Source: Puccinia triticina
Taxonomy: Eukaryota; Basidiomycota; Pucciniomycetes; Pucciniales; Pucciniaceae
Direction: 5' to 3'
Length of the DNA stretch: 64,000 bases
NCBI RefSeq assembly: GCF_026914185.1
Contig: NC_070565.1
Span: 992,001-1,056,000, forward strand
Positions 34,199-45,732 of the stretch are shown one piece after another (the stretch's first letter is position 1; each line of letters starts with the position of its first letter). The notes beneath the pieces were generated by a model. It was not told the DNA's origin. It saw nothing but the letters and a program-made list of their open reading frames with translations, and made no database searches. The translations under genes were made by a program, and so were the position numbers.

Positions 34199-34807
34199 AG
34201 GGAGTCCCCAACGTGATAGGATAACTTTGTTTGATTGACAACGGATAATCAACTTTGACCAAGAAAACCAGAAACCACCGCCCACAGATCTCAAACTTCA
34301 AGCGGGGAAAGAAATCAAATTCATCAACAAATCTATAACACTCAACGGGATATTCAGTTATTCTGTTGGACAACTAGTCAATTAATTACGAACCATCCAA
34401 GGAACCAATTACAAACCTCTGAAAAGAAACGTGTAACCACTGGATCTGAAAAGAGACTCTCGAAGAAATCAGCCAGTTATAAAACCTTAAGAAGGGCAAG
34501 AGTAAGACCTGAAGAATCTGGATAACTAGGAACCTGGTAGAAGAGAACTCCAGAATCATTCGAAGGAAGCAGCTGCTTATAAGACCTCAAGAAGGGCAAG
34601 AGTAAGACCTGAAGAATTTGGATAAGCAGATACTGTTAGAAGAAGTTTCCCAGCAGGGTAAAGTTATTTTAAATATTAAAAGAAAAACCCCCAATTTGCC
34701 CTGGTAAAGAGACCAGAGACCAGATATTATTGTTTCTTTTTCAGAGCACAGTAACAGTTAACGAACGATCGTCATATTAAGGAAACTAGGAATCAACAAG
34801 AATCAAC
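34199..34807 (+). other. Leader of element A
   Basis: Untranslated leader between the LTR and gag. It contains a tandem duplication (about 34487-34655) around AAGGGCAAGAGTAAGACCTG; a similar doubled leader occurs in element B at 37375-37560. A segment beginning GTAAAGAGACC and ending TTTTTCAG just upstream of gag is conserved in both elements and could be a very short intron; that is speculative. Confidence 0.6.
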
Positions 34808-36330
34808 ATGAGTTTACCCTTCAGTACATTAGAAATGGGAGAAGGATTTGCTTCAAGCACCCCTTTAAGGAACAGACCATTGGCAGGAACTTCAGGATTA
34901 CTTTGGCCAAGAAATACCACAAACAACCCACCACCACCACCTAGGAAAGACAAAGGAAAGGGTCCAGAAAACAACTTCAGAGATCCTGCTGAAGAAGAAA
35001 TGTCGGATTCCGATGAAACTCAACAAAATATCCCACCAAGAAACAATACCCCACGCCAACAACCAACCGGTTACGGAATTCATAGCACTGCAAACAACCC
35101 AGAAAATATGTATCAACCTCAGTTTCAACAGCAACCACAACCTCAGATTCCAATTCAACAACCTCAGCCAATATACGTCTATGCCCAGCCTGAACACTCA
35201 AACAAACCAAACATCATCAGGAACAAAGAAGGACTTTACTATGATGGAAGCCAGTTTATGAAGTTTCTACATTGGTTTGAACGAGCAGCCTATGGGTATG
35301 GTGCCACGGATCGAGAGAAAGCAATTCAGATACCACGATTTATACCAACTGAAGAATTGAAGTGCGAACTCAAGGAAATGGAGGGGTACAAAGAATACGA
35401 TTGGACCAAATTACAAGCCAATATGATCAAGACCTGGGGCGATTTAGATAATACCATCATGTACAACACGGATGATCTCATTAAATTAGCAAAACAACAA
35501 TCCAAGGAAGGGATCGCAAACCATCAAGATTACAAAGCCTACCTAGGAAAATTCACCGCAATCCTCAAGTACCTTGTGAAGAACGAACATGTCACCAAAA
35601 TGGACGAAGCCGGAGGATTATTCTTAAGTGCATTCTCAGTGGACAGTCAACAAAGTGTTAAACGCATGTTGGTCTACAACAAACAACTCCCAAAAGCTAA
35701 AGACGGGAGCAGCAAAGCGCCAAAATGGGAGGACTTGATTGCGGCTGCAGAAACAGAAGTTTGGGTCAACAAAGGGTATACCAATTTCTCCAGTTTTTCC
35801 GATTCAAACCAGATCATGCAGAAGGGCCTGGATCTCAAGAAAGGCAATAGCAAACAAAGGGAAAAAATGCTCAGAGAAGTTCCCGACAAGAAAGCAATTG
35901 CACAAGAAATCAAAGACACACAACAAAAGCTTGCTTCTCTCCAGCATCAAATGGAAAACCCTTTGCCCAGCACTTATAATCAATAGGGAGCTTCGGACAG
36001 ACAGGAATTCACACGGGGAAACGCTTGACCATCCACACCTTTATTCAAATCTCAGCCCTGCTTCTACTGTAGAGCGGAAGGACACTCCACTTATCAGTGC
36101 CCTGAAGCTTCAAAGGACAGAGCGCAAGGTCTGGTAAGGAAAGAAGGAAAAGACTGGTACTTACCAAACGGAGAATACATCCCATGGAACCCATCAGCAG
36201 CTTCAGCCAACCCTCAGATGCAAGAAGCTATCAAGAAGCTGGCGGACTCTCAACAAGGAGGAAATGGTAACACTCCAACAATGAAAGCCTTGGTACAAAC
36301 CATCCATTGGAGCCCTCCGACCTTAGGCGC
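34808..36330 (+). pseudogene. Gag of element A, part 1 (before the element B insertion)
   Basis: ATG 34808 opens a frame homologous to the Gag of element B, starting Met-Ser-Leu-Pro-Phe-Ser, with a Gln/Pro-rich region and then a helical capsid-like domain. It is stopped by TAG at 35984-35986 and by TGA at 36026-36028. The same frame then continues through a zinc knuckle, CFYCRAEGHSTYQC, near 36059-36100. Two nonsense codons are thus the only lesions here. The frame is cut by element B after Leu-Gly and resumes at 47777. Confidence 0.85.
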
Positions 36331-37005
36331 TGTGGTATACAAAATGGGAAAAATCAAAAGTTTTTCTCTCATTTGCGTAATTAGTCATAGAATGCCTCAT
36401 GGTACGACCATATGGACCCCAGAAATGGAATCTACGGCCAAATTACCCCCTAGTCTCCACTGAAAGTGTAACTGTAGCCCCACTGCACTGGAAGTTAGAC
36501 CCTCCGGACAACCTGTAGCACCCTGTTGACCCCTGTCACGCACCTCAAGCCACCTTTCCCTACTCCATGGTATCTCCACTGCATATATTATTTTGCCTTT
36601 GTTTTCTAGCTGCATGACATCATCCAGCACTGCCACTGCAGTCTGTTCCATTGTTCTCCGCATTCTAGAACTTTCACCTCCACTTTTGTTTGGTTTTATT
36701 GCATCACATGCCATTGTTCCCTGCATCATGCATGCACCCCTCGCATAAATTGTACACAGAGCAGGCCAGCTAAAATCCCTCACTGGGGCTGCCCTGGAGC
36801 TAAAATCCCTCACATTTGTCTATATAAGGGGCTCTCTCCCCCTCATTTTGTAGCTCCTCAGTTTATTACTCATTAGTGATTCACTCACCACCTTGTACTC
36901 TCAACACTTACAACTATACTCATAACAACCCTTATATATCAATAACAAATCTTTATAAAGTGTATCGAATAAACTCATCTTGAGCATTCACTCCTATCAC
37001 CTAAT

Positions 37006-37039
<34 letters not shown>

Positions 37040-37129
37040 AGCTGGTAGTATAGAAGGGCAGAGCTTGCAACTCCTTCATCCCCTTCTCCATTCAGCAAAA
37101 GGGTTTCACAACCACTTTTGAGTCTTACA
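36331..37129 (+). repeat. 5' LTR of element B
   Basis: 799 bp with a TATATAAGGG box at 36821 and a CCAAGCTGAGCTTGG palindrome near 37013. It ends TCTTACA. Confidence 0.95.
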
Positions 37130-37720
37130 AGGGAGTCCCCAACGTGATTAGGATAAATTTGTTCGATCAACACCAGATTACCAATTTCAACAACTTGGAA
37201 TAACGTCGAAGGATACCTACTTCTAGCGGCGAAAGGATCAAATTCTTCAACAAAATCTACAAACTCCACGGCATATTCACTTATTCTGTTGGAAAACCAG
37301 TCGAATACTAAAACATCATTTACGAAACGGATTACAAGCCTCTGAAGAGAACGTGTAACCACCAGACCTGAAAGGAGAATTTCGAAGAAAGCGGCTGATT
37401 ATATACTGGAAGACGGTGTGTCGTACCAAAGGATCTGGATAATCAGATACTGCTAGAAGAAAACTCTGGAGTCCACTCGAAGGAAACAGCCAATTATATA
37501 CTGAAAGACGGTTGTTGTACCAAAGAATTCAGATAATTAGGATACTGTTTGAAGAACACTCCCAGTACGGTAAAGTTATTTATATCAATTATTAAAGAAA
37601 AAGCCCCAATTAGCCCTGGTAAAGAGACCAGAGACCAGATATTATTGTTTCTTTTTCAGAGCACAGTAACCGTTAGCAAAAGATTGTGATATTACAAAAC
37701 TAGGATTCAACAAGAACAAA

Positions 37721-40240
37721 ATGAGTTTACCGTTTAGCGCACCAGATTTGGAGAATGGATTTGCTCCTCCATCAACCCCTTTTAGGAACAGACCTGCGGC
37801 CGGAACTTCAGCCTTGAATTGGAATCCGGATACAACAAACCCACCTGCACCACCCAGAAAAGACAAAGGAAAGGGAATTGACCTTCAACTCAGAGACCAA
37901 TACGGAGATGAATTATCAGATTCGGATGAAACTCCTCAAAACACAAACTTACCGCAACGTAACAATACTCCACATCAACCTATATCGGGGTACGGAATTC
38001 ACAACACGGAAAATATTCGAGAAACTATGTATCAACCTCAGTTTCAACAACGACAACAGCCAATTCCACCCCCACCGGTTCAACAACCACCCATTCAGCA
38101 TCCACAAGCTTTTTATCCACAGTACTACCAACCCCCACAGTTCCACCAAGTCAAACCAGTCATTATTAAAGAGCCTGGACTCTTCTATGATGGCAACCAA
38201 TTCATGAAGTTCTTAAAGCGTTTCGAAAGAACGGCCAACGCTTTCCAAGCAACGGATTACGATAAGGCGCTTCAGATTGGACAATTTGTGCGGACAGAGG
38301 AACTCAAGAGCGAACTTGAGGAGATGGACGGATACGATGACTGCGACTGGAAAAAATTACGGAAAGAAATGGTCAAAACATGGGGCGAATTAGATAATAC
38401 TATTATGTACACCACCGATGATTTAATCAAAGTGGCAAAACAGCAAGCCAAGAACGGAGTCACAAATTATCGAGACTACAAGACCTATCTTGGGAAGTTC
38501 ACCTCAATTCTCAAGTACCTTATTAAAAATGATCACATTAGCAAGGAGGAGGACGCGGCCCTGCTATTCCTAAGTGCCTTTTCAAATGAAAGTCAAAGAA
38601 GCATCAAACGGACTCTAGTCAACAAGGGACAACTTCCAAAAGCCAAGGATGGAAGCAATAAGGCACCTAAATGGGATGACCTTGTGGCAGCGGCAGAAAC
38701 TGAAATCCGAATTAACAAAGGCTATGTCAATTTCTCAAGCTTTTCCGAGTCAAATCAAGCTATGCAGAAAAATCTAGAGGCTAGGAAAGGTGACGGGAAA
38801 CGGCGAGAACAAATGTTACAAGAAACCCCAAATGACAAAGCAGTAGAACAGAAGTTAAATGAAGTCCAACAGGAGTTGGCATCGCTTAAGCAGCAGCTTA
38901 AAAACACGGCACCAGTTTATCGAAAGGGACCAGTGGAGAGACAAGAATTTTCTCGCGAAGCGCCAAGACCATCCACCCCACTATATGAATCTACAATCTG
39001 CTACTATTGTAAACGGGAAGGGCACTCTACCGGACAATGCCCAGAATTCATTAAAGACAAGAGTCAAGGATTGGTGAAGAGAGAGGGGAAAGAGTGGTAC
39101 TTACCGAATGGACAACACATTCCTTGGAACCCATCTCGGCCAATCCGTTCAGTAGTGGCAAGTGCTTCGGCAGATCCCGCCATGCAAGATGCGATTAGAA
39201 ACTTAGCTGAATCAAGACAAAATAACGGAAGCACTCCCATGATGCAAAGCTCAGCTCAGACTGTCGAATGGGAACCACCTCAACTTGGTGCAGAAAACTA
39301 TCTGAGAACTCATGCAATTACAAGATCTGAAGCTCAGAAAGGTCGGCGTAGCGTGAGGATCCAAGAACCAGAAAAAGACGGCATGGACATTGATGCGGAG
39401 GACGAATTAGCAGAAATTCAACAGGAAAATCCTAGAAAGGCACCAGAGAAAATATGGAGTCGAGAAAGGGCACCTATCAGTATCAAGAAAAATTCTCCGG
39501 AGGAATCACTACTACAAGATTTAGACCAAGTAAAAATTCCGACAACTTTTGCCCAGCTTACGGCTATTTCACCATCATACACGGAACAAGTCATTGCCAA
39601 ACTTCAAGGACGCCTTCCGGGTAAAAACAGTGCTACCTACATTGCTACGGAATCCACCAAAGTTTCAGCTGCAATGACTACACCCCAGAAAGACGAAGAT
39701 ATCTCAGACCCGTGTTATTATAGTTGTGCTCTGGGATATGTAACTGCCGAAGTGGGGGGAGCAAAAGTAGACTTCATGGTTGATTCCGGATCTATGGTAA
39801 ATGTCATACCCCGATCAGTTGCAGAAGACTTGGATTTGGAATTGGTTTCAGTAGACATACCCATGAAAGGAGTTGGCGGTGCTAGATGTGACATAAACGG
39901 TGTGGCGGAAAACTGCTCGTTAGCAATTGGTCAATTCTCCGGACCTGCTCACCTATTTGTTTCACCTAAAGCACAAGAATGCATTCTTGGAAGACCATTT
40001 ATTTTTGACTACGAATGTACGTTGGAATACCACGAAACCAGCGAGACACTCTCTTTCCAAGGATCAAAAGGCAGAAGAGTTTCTGTACCCTTGGCTAGAA
40101 TTGGACAAGGGAAAGGCTGGAATAATCGGAAGGATCTGAGCACAAACATACTTATGCCAGCCACTGAACACGGGTCTACAGGAGAAGGAGGTGAAGAACA
40201 TCGGATGTTTTCAAAGAAACCTACTCAATCTTTTTTATGA
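37721..40240 (+). CDS. gag-PR: Gag-protease polyprotein of element B
   Basis: 839 codons, apparently intact. The N-terminus is Pro/Gln-rich. The central part (about residues 150-400) is the capsid-like helical domain. A zinc knuckle, CYYCKREGHSTGQC, starts near residue 427. The retroviral-type aspartic protease has Val-Asp-Ser-Gly with Asp near residue 688 (FMVDSGSMVNVIP) and a flap-side partner motif, Ile-Leu-Gly-Arg-Pro. The ORF ends at TGA 40238-40240, immediately after the heptamer T-TTT-TTA. The polymerase ORF lies in the -1 frame, so Gag-Pol is probably made by ribosomal frameshifting. The product assembles the particle and processes the polyprotein. Confidence 0.93.
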   Translation: MSLPFSAPDLENGFAPPSTPFRNRPAAGTSALNWNPDTTNPPAPPRKDKGKGIDLQLRDQYGDELSDSDETPQNTNLPQRNNTPHQPISGYGIHNTENIRETMYQPQFQQRQQPIPPPPVQQPPIQHPQAFYPQYYQPPQFHQVKPVIIKEPGLFYDGNQFMKFLKRFERTANAFQATDYDKALQIGQFVRTEELKSELEEMDGYDDCDWKKLRKEMVKTWGELDNTIMYTTDDLIKVAKQQAKNGVTNYRDYKTYLGKFTSILKYLIKNDHISKEEDAALLFLSAFSNESQRSIKRTLVNKGQLPKAKDGSNKAPKWDDLVAAAETEIRINKGYVNFSSFSESNQAMQKNLEARKGDGKRREQMLQETPNDKAVEQKLNEVQQELASLKQQLKNTAPVYRKGPVERQEFSREAPRPSTPLYESTICYYCKREGHSTGQCPEFIKDKSQGLVKREGKEWYLPNGQHIPWNPSRPIRSVVASASADPAMQDAIRNLAESRQNNGSTPMMQSSAQTVEWEPPQLGAENYLRTHAITRSEAQKGRRSVRIQEPEKDGMDIDAEDELAEIQQENPRKAPEKIWSRERAPISIKKNSPEESLLQDLDQVKIPTTFAQLTAISPSYTEQVIAKLQGRLPGKNSATYIATESTKVSAAMTTPQKDEDISDPCYYSCALGYVTAEVGGAKVDFMVDSGSMVNVIPRSVAEDLDLELVSVDIPMKGVGGARCDINGVAENCSLAIGQFSGPAHLFVSPKAQECILGRPFIFDYECTLEYHETSETLSFQGSKGRRVSVPLARIGQGKGWNNRKDLSTNILMPATEHGSTGEGGEEHRMFSKKPTQSFL
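40231..40240 (+). promoter_or_regulatory. Putative -1 ribosomal frameshift site, element B
   Basis: In the gag frame the sequence reads T-TTT-TTA-TGA, an X-XXY-YYZ slippery heptamer directly before the stop. Slipping back one base leads into the polymerase frame. The homologous place in element A reads T-TTT-TTT-TAA. An alternative for B is termination-reinitiation at the overlapping ATGA, but A has no ATG there. Confidence 0.65.
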
Positions 40241-43200
40241 TCACCGGTGTTCACTTAGGGAATAGCTTGCTACAGCTGGTCGAGCAGGCTATGTCTCGAA
40301 CACTGGGTTTTTTAGACTGGCTCGAAACATCCTTTCTGTACTTATTGGAGAAACTACAAAAACAAACTATAAAATATTTCTCGAAGATTCTATCCATCAA
40401 ACCGGGACTAACAAGGACTAATGGGACAGCTGAATCAACCAAGTTTCTCAAATTTATTCTGTCTATCAATAGTGTAAAATTATTAGCTTCACACCAACCT
40501 ACCAACAATAGAGTTGGGAAGCTATTCGAAAAGGGTTTGGGCTTGGCATTTCAAGCAAAGTTATGTCAAAGTTGGAAGGATGGAAGTCTATGGTGTATGA
40601 CCAAATACAAACCAGTAGCAAAGAAAATTCGGCCCATTAATGAACCTATTCCGCAAACGCTAAACCCGCCTCTTCAACGACCACCACTCTCACGAGATCC
40701 GTACAAGACACCACTCACACCAAATCCTCCAGAATTCAAACCCACTGCCAGGATTACAGAAGAACGCCTAAAGGTAGTCAATTTTGGACCGGAAGGATGG
40801 CTTTGGGAAGAAGAATTGAAGCTCTTCAAGCACTTAATTATAATTCGAGAGAAGGCTATAGCATTCACCCCAGAAGAAAGAGGGCTTTTGAAGCATTCCT
40901 ACGGTTTGCCTTATATTATACCAGTAGTGGATCACCAACCTTGGCAGAAGAAGCCAATTCCAATACCTGCGGCAATTAAGGACGAATATGTGGAACAAGT
41001 ACGGGAACGTATACGAAACAAACTTTACAAACAATCAACATCCAGCTATTCTAGTCCAGTTTTCTGTGTCCTCAAGCATGATGGAAAACTAAGAATAGTT
41101 CACGACTTACAAGAAATGAACAAGGTTACCATCAAGGATGCTGGGCTACCTCCTGCAACAGAAGAATTTGTGGAATCCTTTGCAGGACGCGCCTGTTACG
41201 GACTAGGCAACATCATGGGCGGCTACGACGAAAGAGAATTGGCCCCAGAATCAAGACCCTTAACCACATTTGATACACCACTAGGAAGATTCCAACTTAC
41301 AAGACTTCCCCAAGGAGCAACAAATTCTGTGGCGGTTTACCAAGCTCAAATGATGTGGATCCTCCAGGACGAGATACCGGAACACGTAGGCGTATTTATT
41401 GACGATGGCGGTATAAAAGGACCTGTTTCAACATACAACAACGAGGCACTAGAAGAAAATCCGGGAATTCGGCGGTTTATTTGGGATTACGCTCAAACTC
41501 TTGAAAGAGTTTTATTTTGGATTGAAGAAGCAGGACTTACCATCTCAGGAAAGAAGTTTGCGTGTTGTGTACCGGCTTTGGACATTGTTGGACATGTGGT
41601 TTGCAGAGAAGGAAGGCGTGTGTCATCTTAGAAGAAAAACAAAATCTCAACCTGGCCTACTCCAAATAATGTCACAGAACTCCGAGGCTTCATGGGAATA
41701 GTAACCTATGTCAGAATTTTTATTAAAAATCTGTCAGATATTGCTGCACCTCTCAGGAAACTCACACGAAAGGATGTCGAATGGGCCTGGGACAAGGACT
41801 GTGATCAAGCTTTCAACCTTCTCAAGAAGATCATTGGAGAAGACATCACCTTGAAAAGCCTTGACTATTCTGAAGATGCCGGACTTATTATCTTAGCCTT
41901 GGATTCCAGCTTCATCGCGGCAGGAGGAGTACTTTCTCAGCAAGAACTACAAACAGGACTTATTCGACCAGTTCTCTACGAATCAGTTGTCTTCTCACCG
42001 GTGGAATCGAAATATTCCCAGCCAAAGTTAGAGCTCTGTGGCGTAGCTAGGATCCTCAAGAAATTACAGACACTTCTTTGGGGTCAACACTTTGAGTTAC
42101 AAGTTGATGCTCAATCCCTAATCCAAATGATCAACTCTCCTTCGCTTCCCAATGCACCTATGACCAGATGGGTGGCTTTCATTCAGCTATTCTCATTTGA
42201 TATGGTACATAAGCCAGGGAAGACATTTACTTTACCAGATGCATTGTCGAGAAGACCTATAAGCGATGACGAGGACGAGTTTTATAACGATTCAGACGAC
42301 TTTGATGAAGAGGAACCACTGATTAAAGTCTGCTCCCGATTTAGAACATGCTCAATGTCCACAAGTATTCTAGAATGGGAATCATCTGGATTTTGGAAAG
42401 ATCTCAAGGACTATTTACAAACCCTGCGTAAACCACAAGGATTGGATCCTGAAGAATTTCAGAAACTCAAACGAAAATCAGCAAATTATTTTATTCAGGA
42501 TGGACGACTGATGCGCCGGCACTCTCCAATGGCGCAACTAGTAATTTCTAACATCTCGTATCAAAGTAAGCTCTTACGGAAGGTTCACGAGGAACTTGGT
42601 CATCGAGGACTTGAAGAAACATACCAACGCCTAGTCTGCCGATTTTGGTGGCCAAGTCTGAAGAAAAAGGTTCGCTTATGGGTAAAAAGCTGTGAACCAT
42701 GTCAAAAAAGGGACCCACTGGTACCTAGGGAAATTCGAAACCCAACTGGTGAAAACACTTTATTCGGACGAGTAGCGTTGGATGTCTGCCACATCAAGGC
42801 TGGAAGATATAAATATTTACTTGTGGCTCGAGATGACTTATCAGGATGGGTAGAGGCAGCTCCTTTGGTCAAACTCACAGCGGCAACAATTGGAAAATTT
42901 CTCTTGGAGGAATGGGTTTATCGGTATGGGGTAATCAAGACGGTTACGGCGGACAATGGACCCGAATTCAAAAATGAATTTATCAAAGCTGTGGAAAAGA
43001 TTGGTGCAACTTTCAAACCGCCTACACCTTATTATCCGGAGGCCAACGGCATGATAGAAAGAGGACACCGGCCAATTAAAGACACATTGATCAAGATGTG
43101 CGGCAAGTCTGGAGGAAAATGGAGAGAATATCTACCTCTAGTGCTTTTTTCAGACAGGATTTCAACAAAACGTACAACAGGTTACTCACCATTTGAACTT

Positions 43201-43791
43201 GTTTTTGGACAAAAAGCGGTGCTACCTGTGGATCTAGAAATGGACACCTATCTAGGAATTGATTGGACGGAAATCAAAACTACAGAACAGCTGTTAGAAG
43301 CTCGAACAAAGCAATTAGAAAGGAGGGACGAAATTCTGGAAATAGCTCACAAGAAACTAATGAAAGCTAGAGAATCCTCTGTTCGGTACTGGGACCGAAA
43401 AATGGCAGCAAGACTCCGAAACCCTCTTGATCCTGGCGAACTAGTTTTAATTTACAATAAAAGCTTGGAGGACCAATGGGGAAAGCTTTTTCTTAACCGA
43501 TGGAATGGTCCTTTTAGAATCACTAAACAACTACCAAAGGGGTCGTATATCTTGGAGGAATTGGATGGTGTGGAACTTAAAAGGGCTTACGCAGCTTCTC
43601 ATATCAAACGCTTTTACCCACGTGGACGTGAACTTGAGGAGATCCAACAAGACGAGGATCCAGATCAACCTGATTTGTCGGATGAGGACGACACTGGTGA
43701 AAATTTGCATGAAGATTCTGATGAAGAACTGGACAACAATCTGAATTGGTGCCCATCTCCAAGTTGGGGGAGAAAACAACATTCTATTTGA
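40237..43791 (+). pseudogene. pol: RT-RNase H-integrase polyprotein of element B, one nonsense codon
   Basis: About 1,180 codons in one frame with a single TAG at 41629-41631 (a CAG codon in element A). The reverse transcriptase has Leu-Pro-Gln-Gly and the catalytic VFIDDGG with Asp near residue 389. RNase H follows (Leu-Ala-Leu-Asp-Ser-Ser, Lys-Leu-Glu-Leu-Cys-Gly-Val). The integrase has an HHCC zinc-binding motif (His-Glu-Glu-Leu-Gly-His...Cys-Glu-Pro-Cys) and a DDE core with Asp near 849 and 906 and Glu near 941. A GPFRI-like C-terminal module and an acidic tail end the protein; no chromodomain is evident. Apart from the TAG it looks functional. Readthrough or an assembly error could also explain the stop. 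Confidence 0.9.
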
Positions 43792-44242
43792 GAATGTTTT
43801 TCTCCCTAGCAAAAGTATTATATTTAAAATTGAAATTTTTCTCTTTGGGTTATTCTTGAACAACACATTTTCTCTATGTTGAAGTCATTCAGAACATTAA
43901 AAACTCACTTCTCAAGCAAGGTTGAGGCCAACCTGTTTAAGTTGGGGGAGGGGTGTTGGTGTATATATTTCAGGCTAATAATCAAAAGATAAAAAGAGAC
44001 TAGCCTACTGTACAAGAGATAAAAAGAAAAGAATAATACATTTTTTAGTTTTACCTCATATAAGTTTTTTTTATTTTATTTTATTTTTTCTATTATCTAT
44101 CGATTTTTTTTGGTTTTGTGACGATTTTACCCCAGGAAACACACAGCATAGGCGACTAAAAGAAAAAGCAAAGCAAAAATAATTAGTATAAAAATAATAA
44201 TGCATAAAAAAAAAAAAAAGAAAGATAGAAACTCACTTTTGG
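43792..44242. other. Spacer between pol and the antisense gene of element B
   Basis: AT-rich with poly-A/T runs. Contains AAGTTGGGGGAG at 43939, and another copy lies just upstream, inside pol, at 43761. The same motif forms the polypurine tract before the 3' LTR. The two genes are convergent here. Confidence 0.6.
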
Positions 44243-45627
44243 TCAATTGGCTTGACGAACAAGATGGTTGGTGGTCAGATATCGATGGGCCCAGGCCTGA
44301 AAAAGGTCGATACGTTCCATGTGGTCGAATCCATTCGGAGAAGGGTTGCGGTTAGAGAACGCAACAAAGTCCTCGACCATTCCGACATAGAAATGAAAAA
44401 GGATAGCTGGTTCAACCGTGGCGGGAGTCGTTGGGACAATACCGTGTCGGCGGGTAAGAAGCGCTTCGATTTGATGAGGGCGAAGGAAGGGAAATTCCGT
44501 TATACCATAATCACCGCGAACAGACGGCGAAGGGATGCGCGGGAAGCCCTCAATGGGTTCATTATCGTGGTCAGAAAGTTCATCGATTTCGGATCTGGGA
44601 TGGGCCGGCTCGTTCTCAGTAGAAGCCAACTCATCCACCTCGATAGCCTGCTGAGTTTTGGGCTGCAATGGAAGGCCGCGAGGACGAACTGTCCAAGCGG
44701 GTAGCGGTGTCCAGGAGTCTTCAAGAGCAACTCGGTTGGACGATAAGACCTATGTAGATATACAACTCAATGGGCATCAGCACAGTTCTGCGCTGAGAAA
44801 AGAATCAAAATAGTAACTTACCGGCGCTGGGGAACTGTCAGGGGCTCTTGGATGGAAGATGGGCGAGTCAGGGTTAGGCAAGCAATCTGGGGTTCGAGGG
44901 CAGTAGACCGGCGATCCGGCAACAGGATTAATACCCTCAGGCGGGCTAGAAGTTGGATACGGTGTTGGAGTTCTGAATCGGGGGTGAATCCCAACCAAAC
45001 CGGGAGGGATTGCCGGGGCTGCGACCTCAGCTGCAGAGGAAGTCGAGCCAAGGAGAGTTTGGACGTTCGGAGGGGCCCGATCACTGTTATTAGAACCCAA
45101 GAACTACACAAGATAGGGTCAGATGGCAGTATGGGCAAAGATGACTAAAGAAAATACCTTACCGTCTCTAAAGTCTGCATGGTTGCATCGCCAACAATGA
45201 ACGGTCGAAGAGCCACCGGGGACTCAAGACAGATGTCAGACATCATCAGCGAGTTTGAGAGATAGTCACGCTGGTCCTGGGTCCAGTTCATGTGATCAAG
45301 TGAAGAATGGGTTGGCGGCTCAGCAGGCGCATCAGCACGAGGCGTCTGGCGAACACAACGATCAGTTTCCCTTGAAATAATAAAACATCAGAGATACAGG
45401 GAAAGAAAACCTACCTTGGGGAATGGCTGCCCAAGAGGGTGGTGGTTTAAGAGGTTTTGATCGAAACCCATGGTATCAAGGACCAAGGAATTCATCTACA
45501 GAAGAGAGCATCGTTAGCAAGGATGAAAGTTGAATCTGAAGAAGGGAGGACGCACCTGTTTTGCAGCAGAACTCACACGAGGACGTAAATAATAAGGGTG
45601 TGAAGGTTGGCTAGAGGAGGTAGTCAT
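44243..45627 (-). CDS. Antisense accessory gene of element B (five exons)
   Basis: Minus-strand exons in transcript order: 45627-45556, 45495-45415, 45345-45163, 45103-44822 and 44749-44243 (TGA stop). They encode 24, 27, 61, 94 and 168 residues, 374 in all. All four introns are 57-72 bp, have GT...AG ends (donors GTGCGT, GTAGGT, GTAAGG, GTAAGT) and are phase 0. The protein has no domain I recognise. It has a Pro/Ser-rich middle with PPGLVGIHPRF and a repeated Pro-Val-Tyr/Pro-Ile-Phe motif, an acidic segment (Asp-Glu-Leu-Ser-Asp-His-Asp), and a C-terminal helical part with Gln-Ile-Glu-Ala-Leu-Leu and Met-Val-Glu-Asp-Phe-Val-Ala-Phe. The same gene, decayed, lies in element A at 52875-54679. 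Splicing would allow expression only from the minus strand. Role unknown; regulation of the element is one possibility. Confidence 0.8.
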
Positions 45628-45725
45628 AACAGGGTCGATGGGGATTGAAGGAACTAATGCAAAAGGGTGGTTGGACGCTGAGGAGATGATGGGGAGGAAA
45701 CCTGAATCAACGGAGAGAAGGCTTG

Positions 45726-45732
45726 TTTTATA
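45726..45732 (-). promoter_or_regulatory. TATA box of the antisense gene, element B
   Basis: TATAAAA on the minus strand, about 100 bp upstream of the ATG at 45627. Element A has TATAAAA at 54770-54776, about 95 bp upstream of its ATG at 54679. Confidence 0.6.

Noticed and set aside
36397..36813. 138-codon minus-strand frame in the element B LTRs (also at 47044-47460)
   Set aside because: Identical because of LTR duplication; no family signature and it runs through the TATA region.
37878..38207. Out-of-frame Asn-rich frames within gag of element B (also 35013-35261)
   Set aside because: Shadows of the Gln/Pro-rich part of Gag in another frame.
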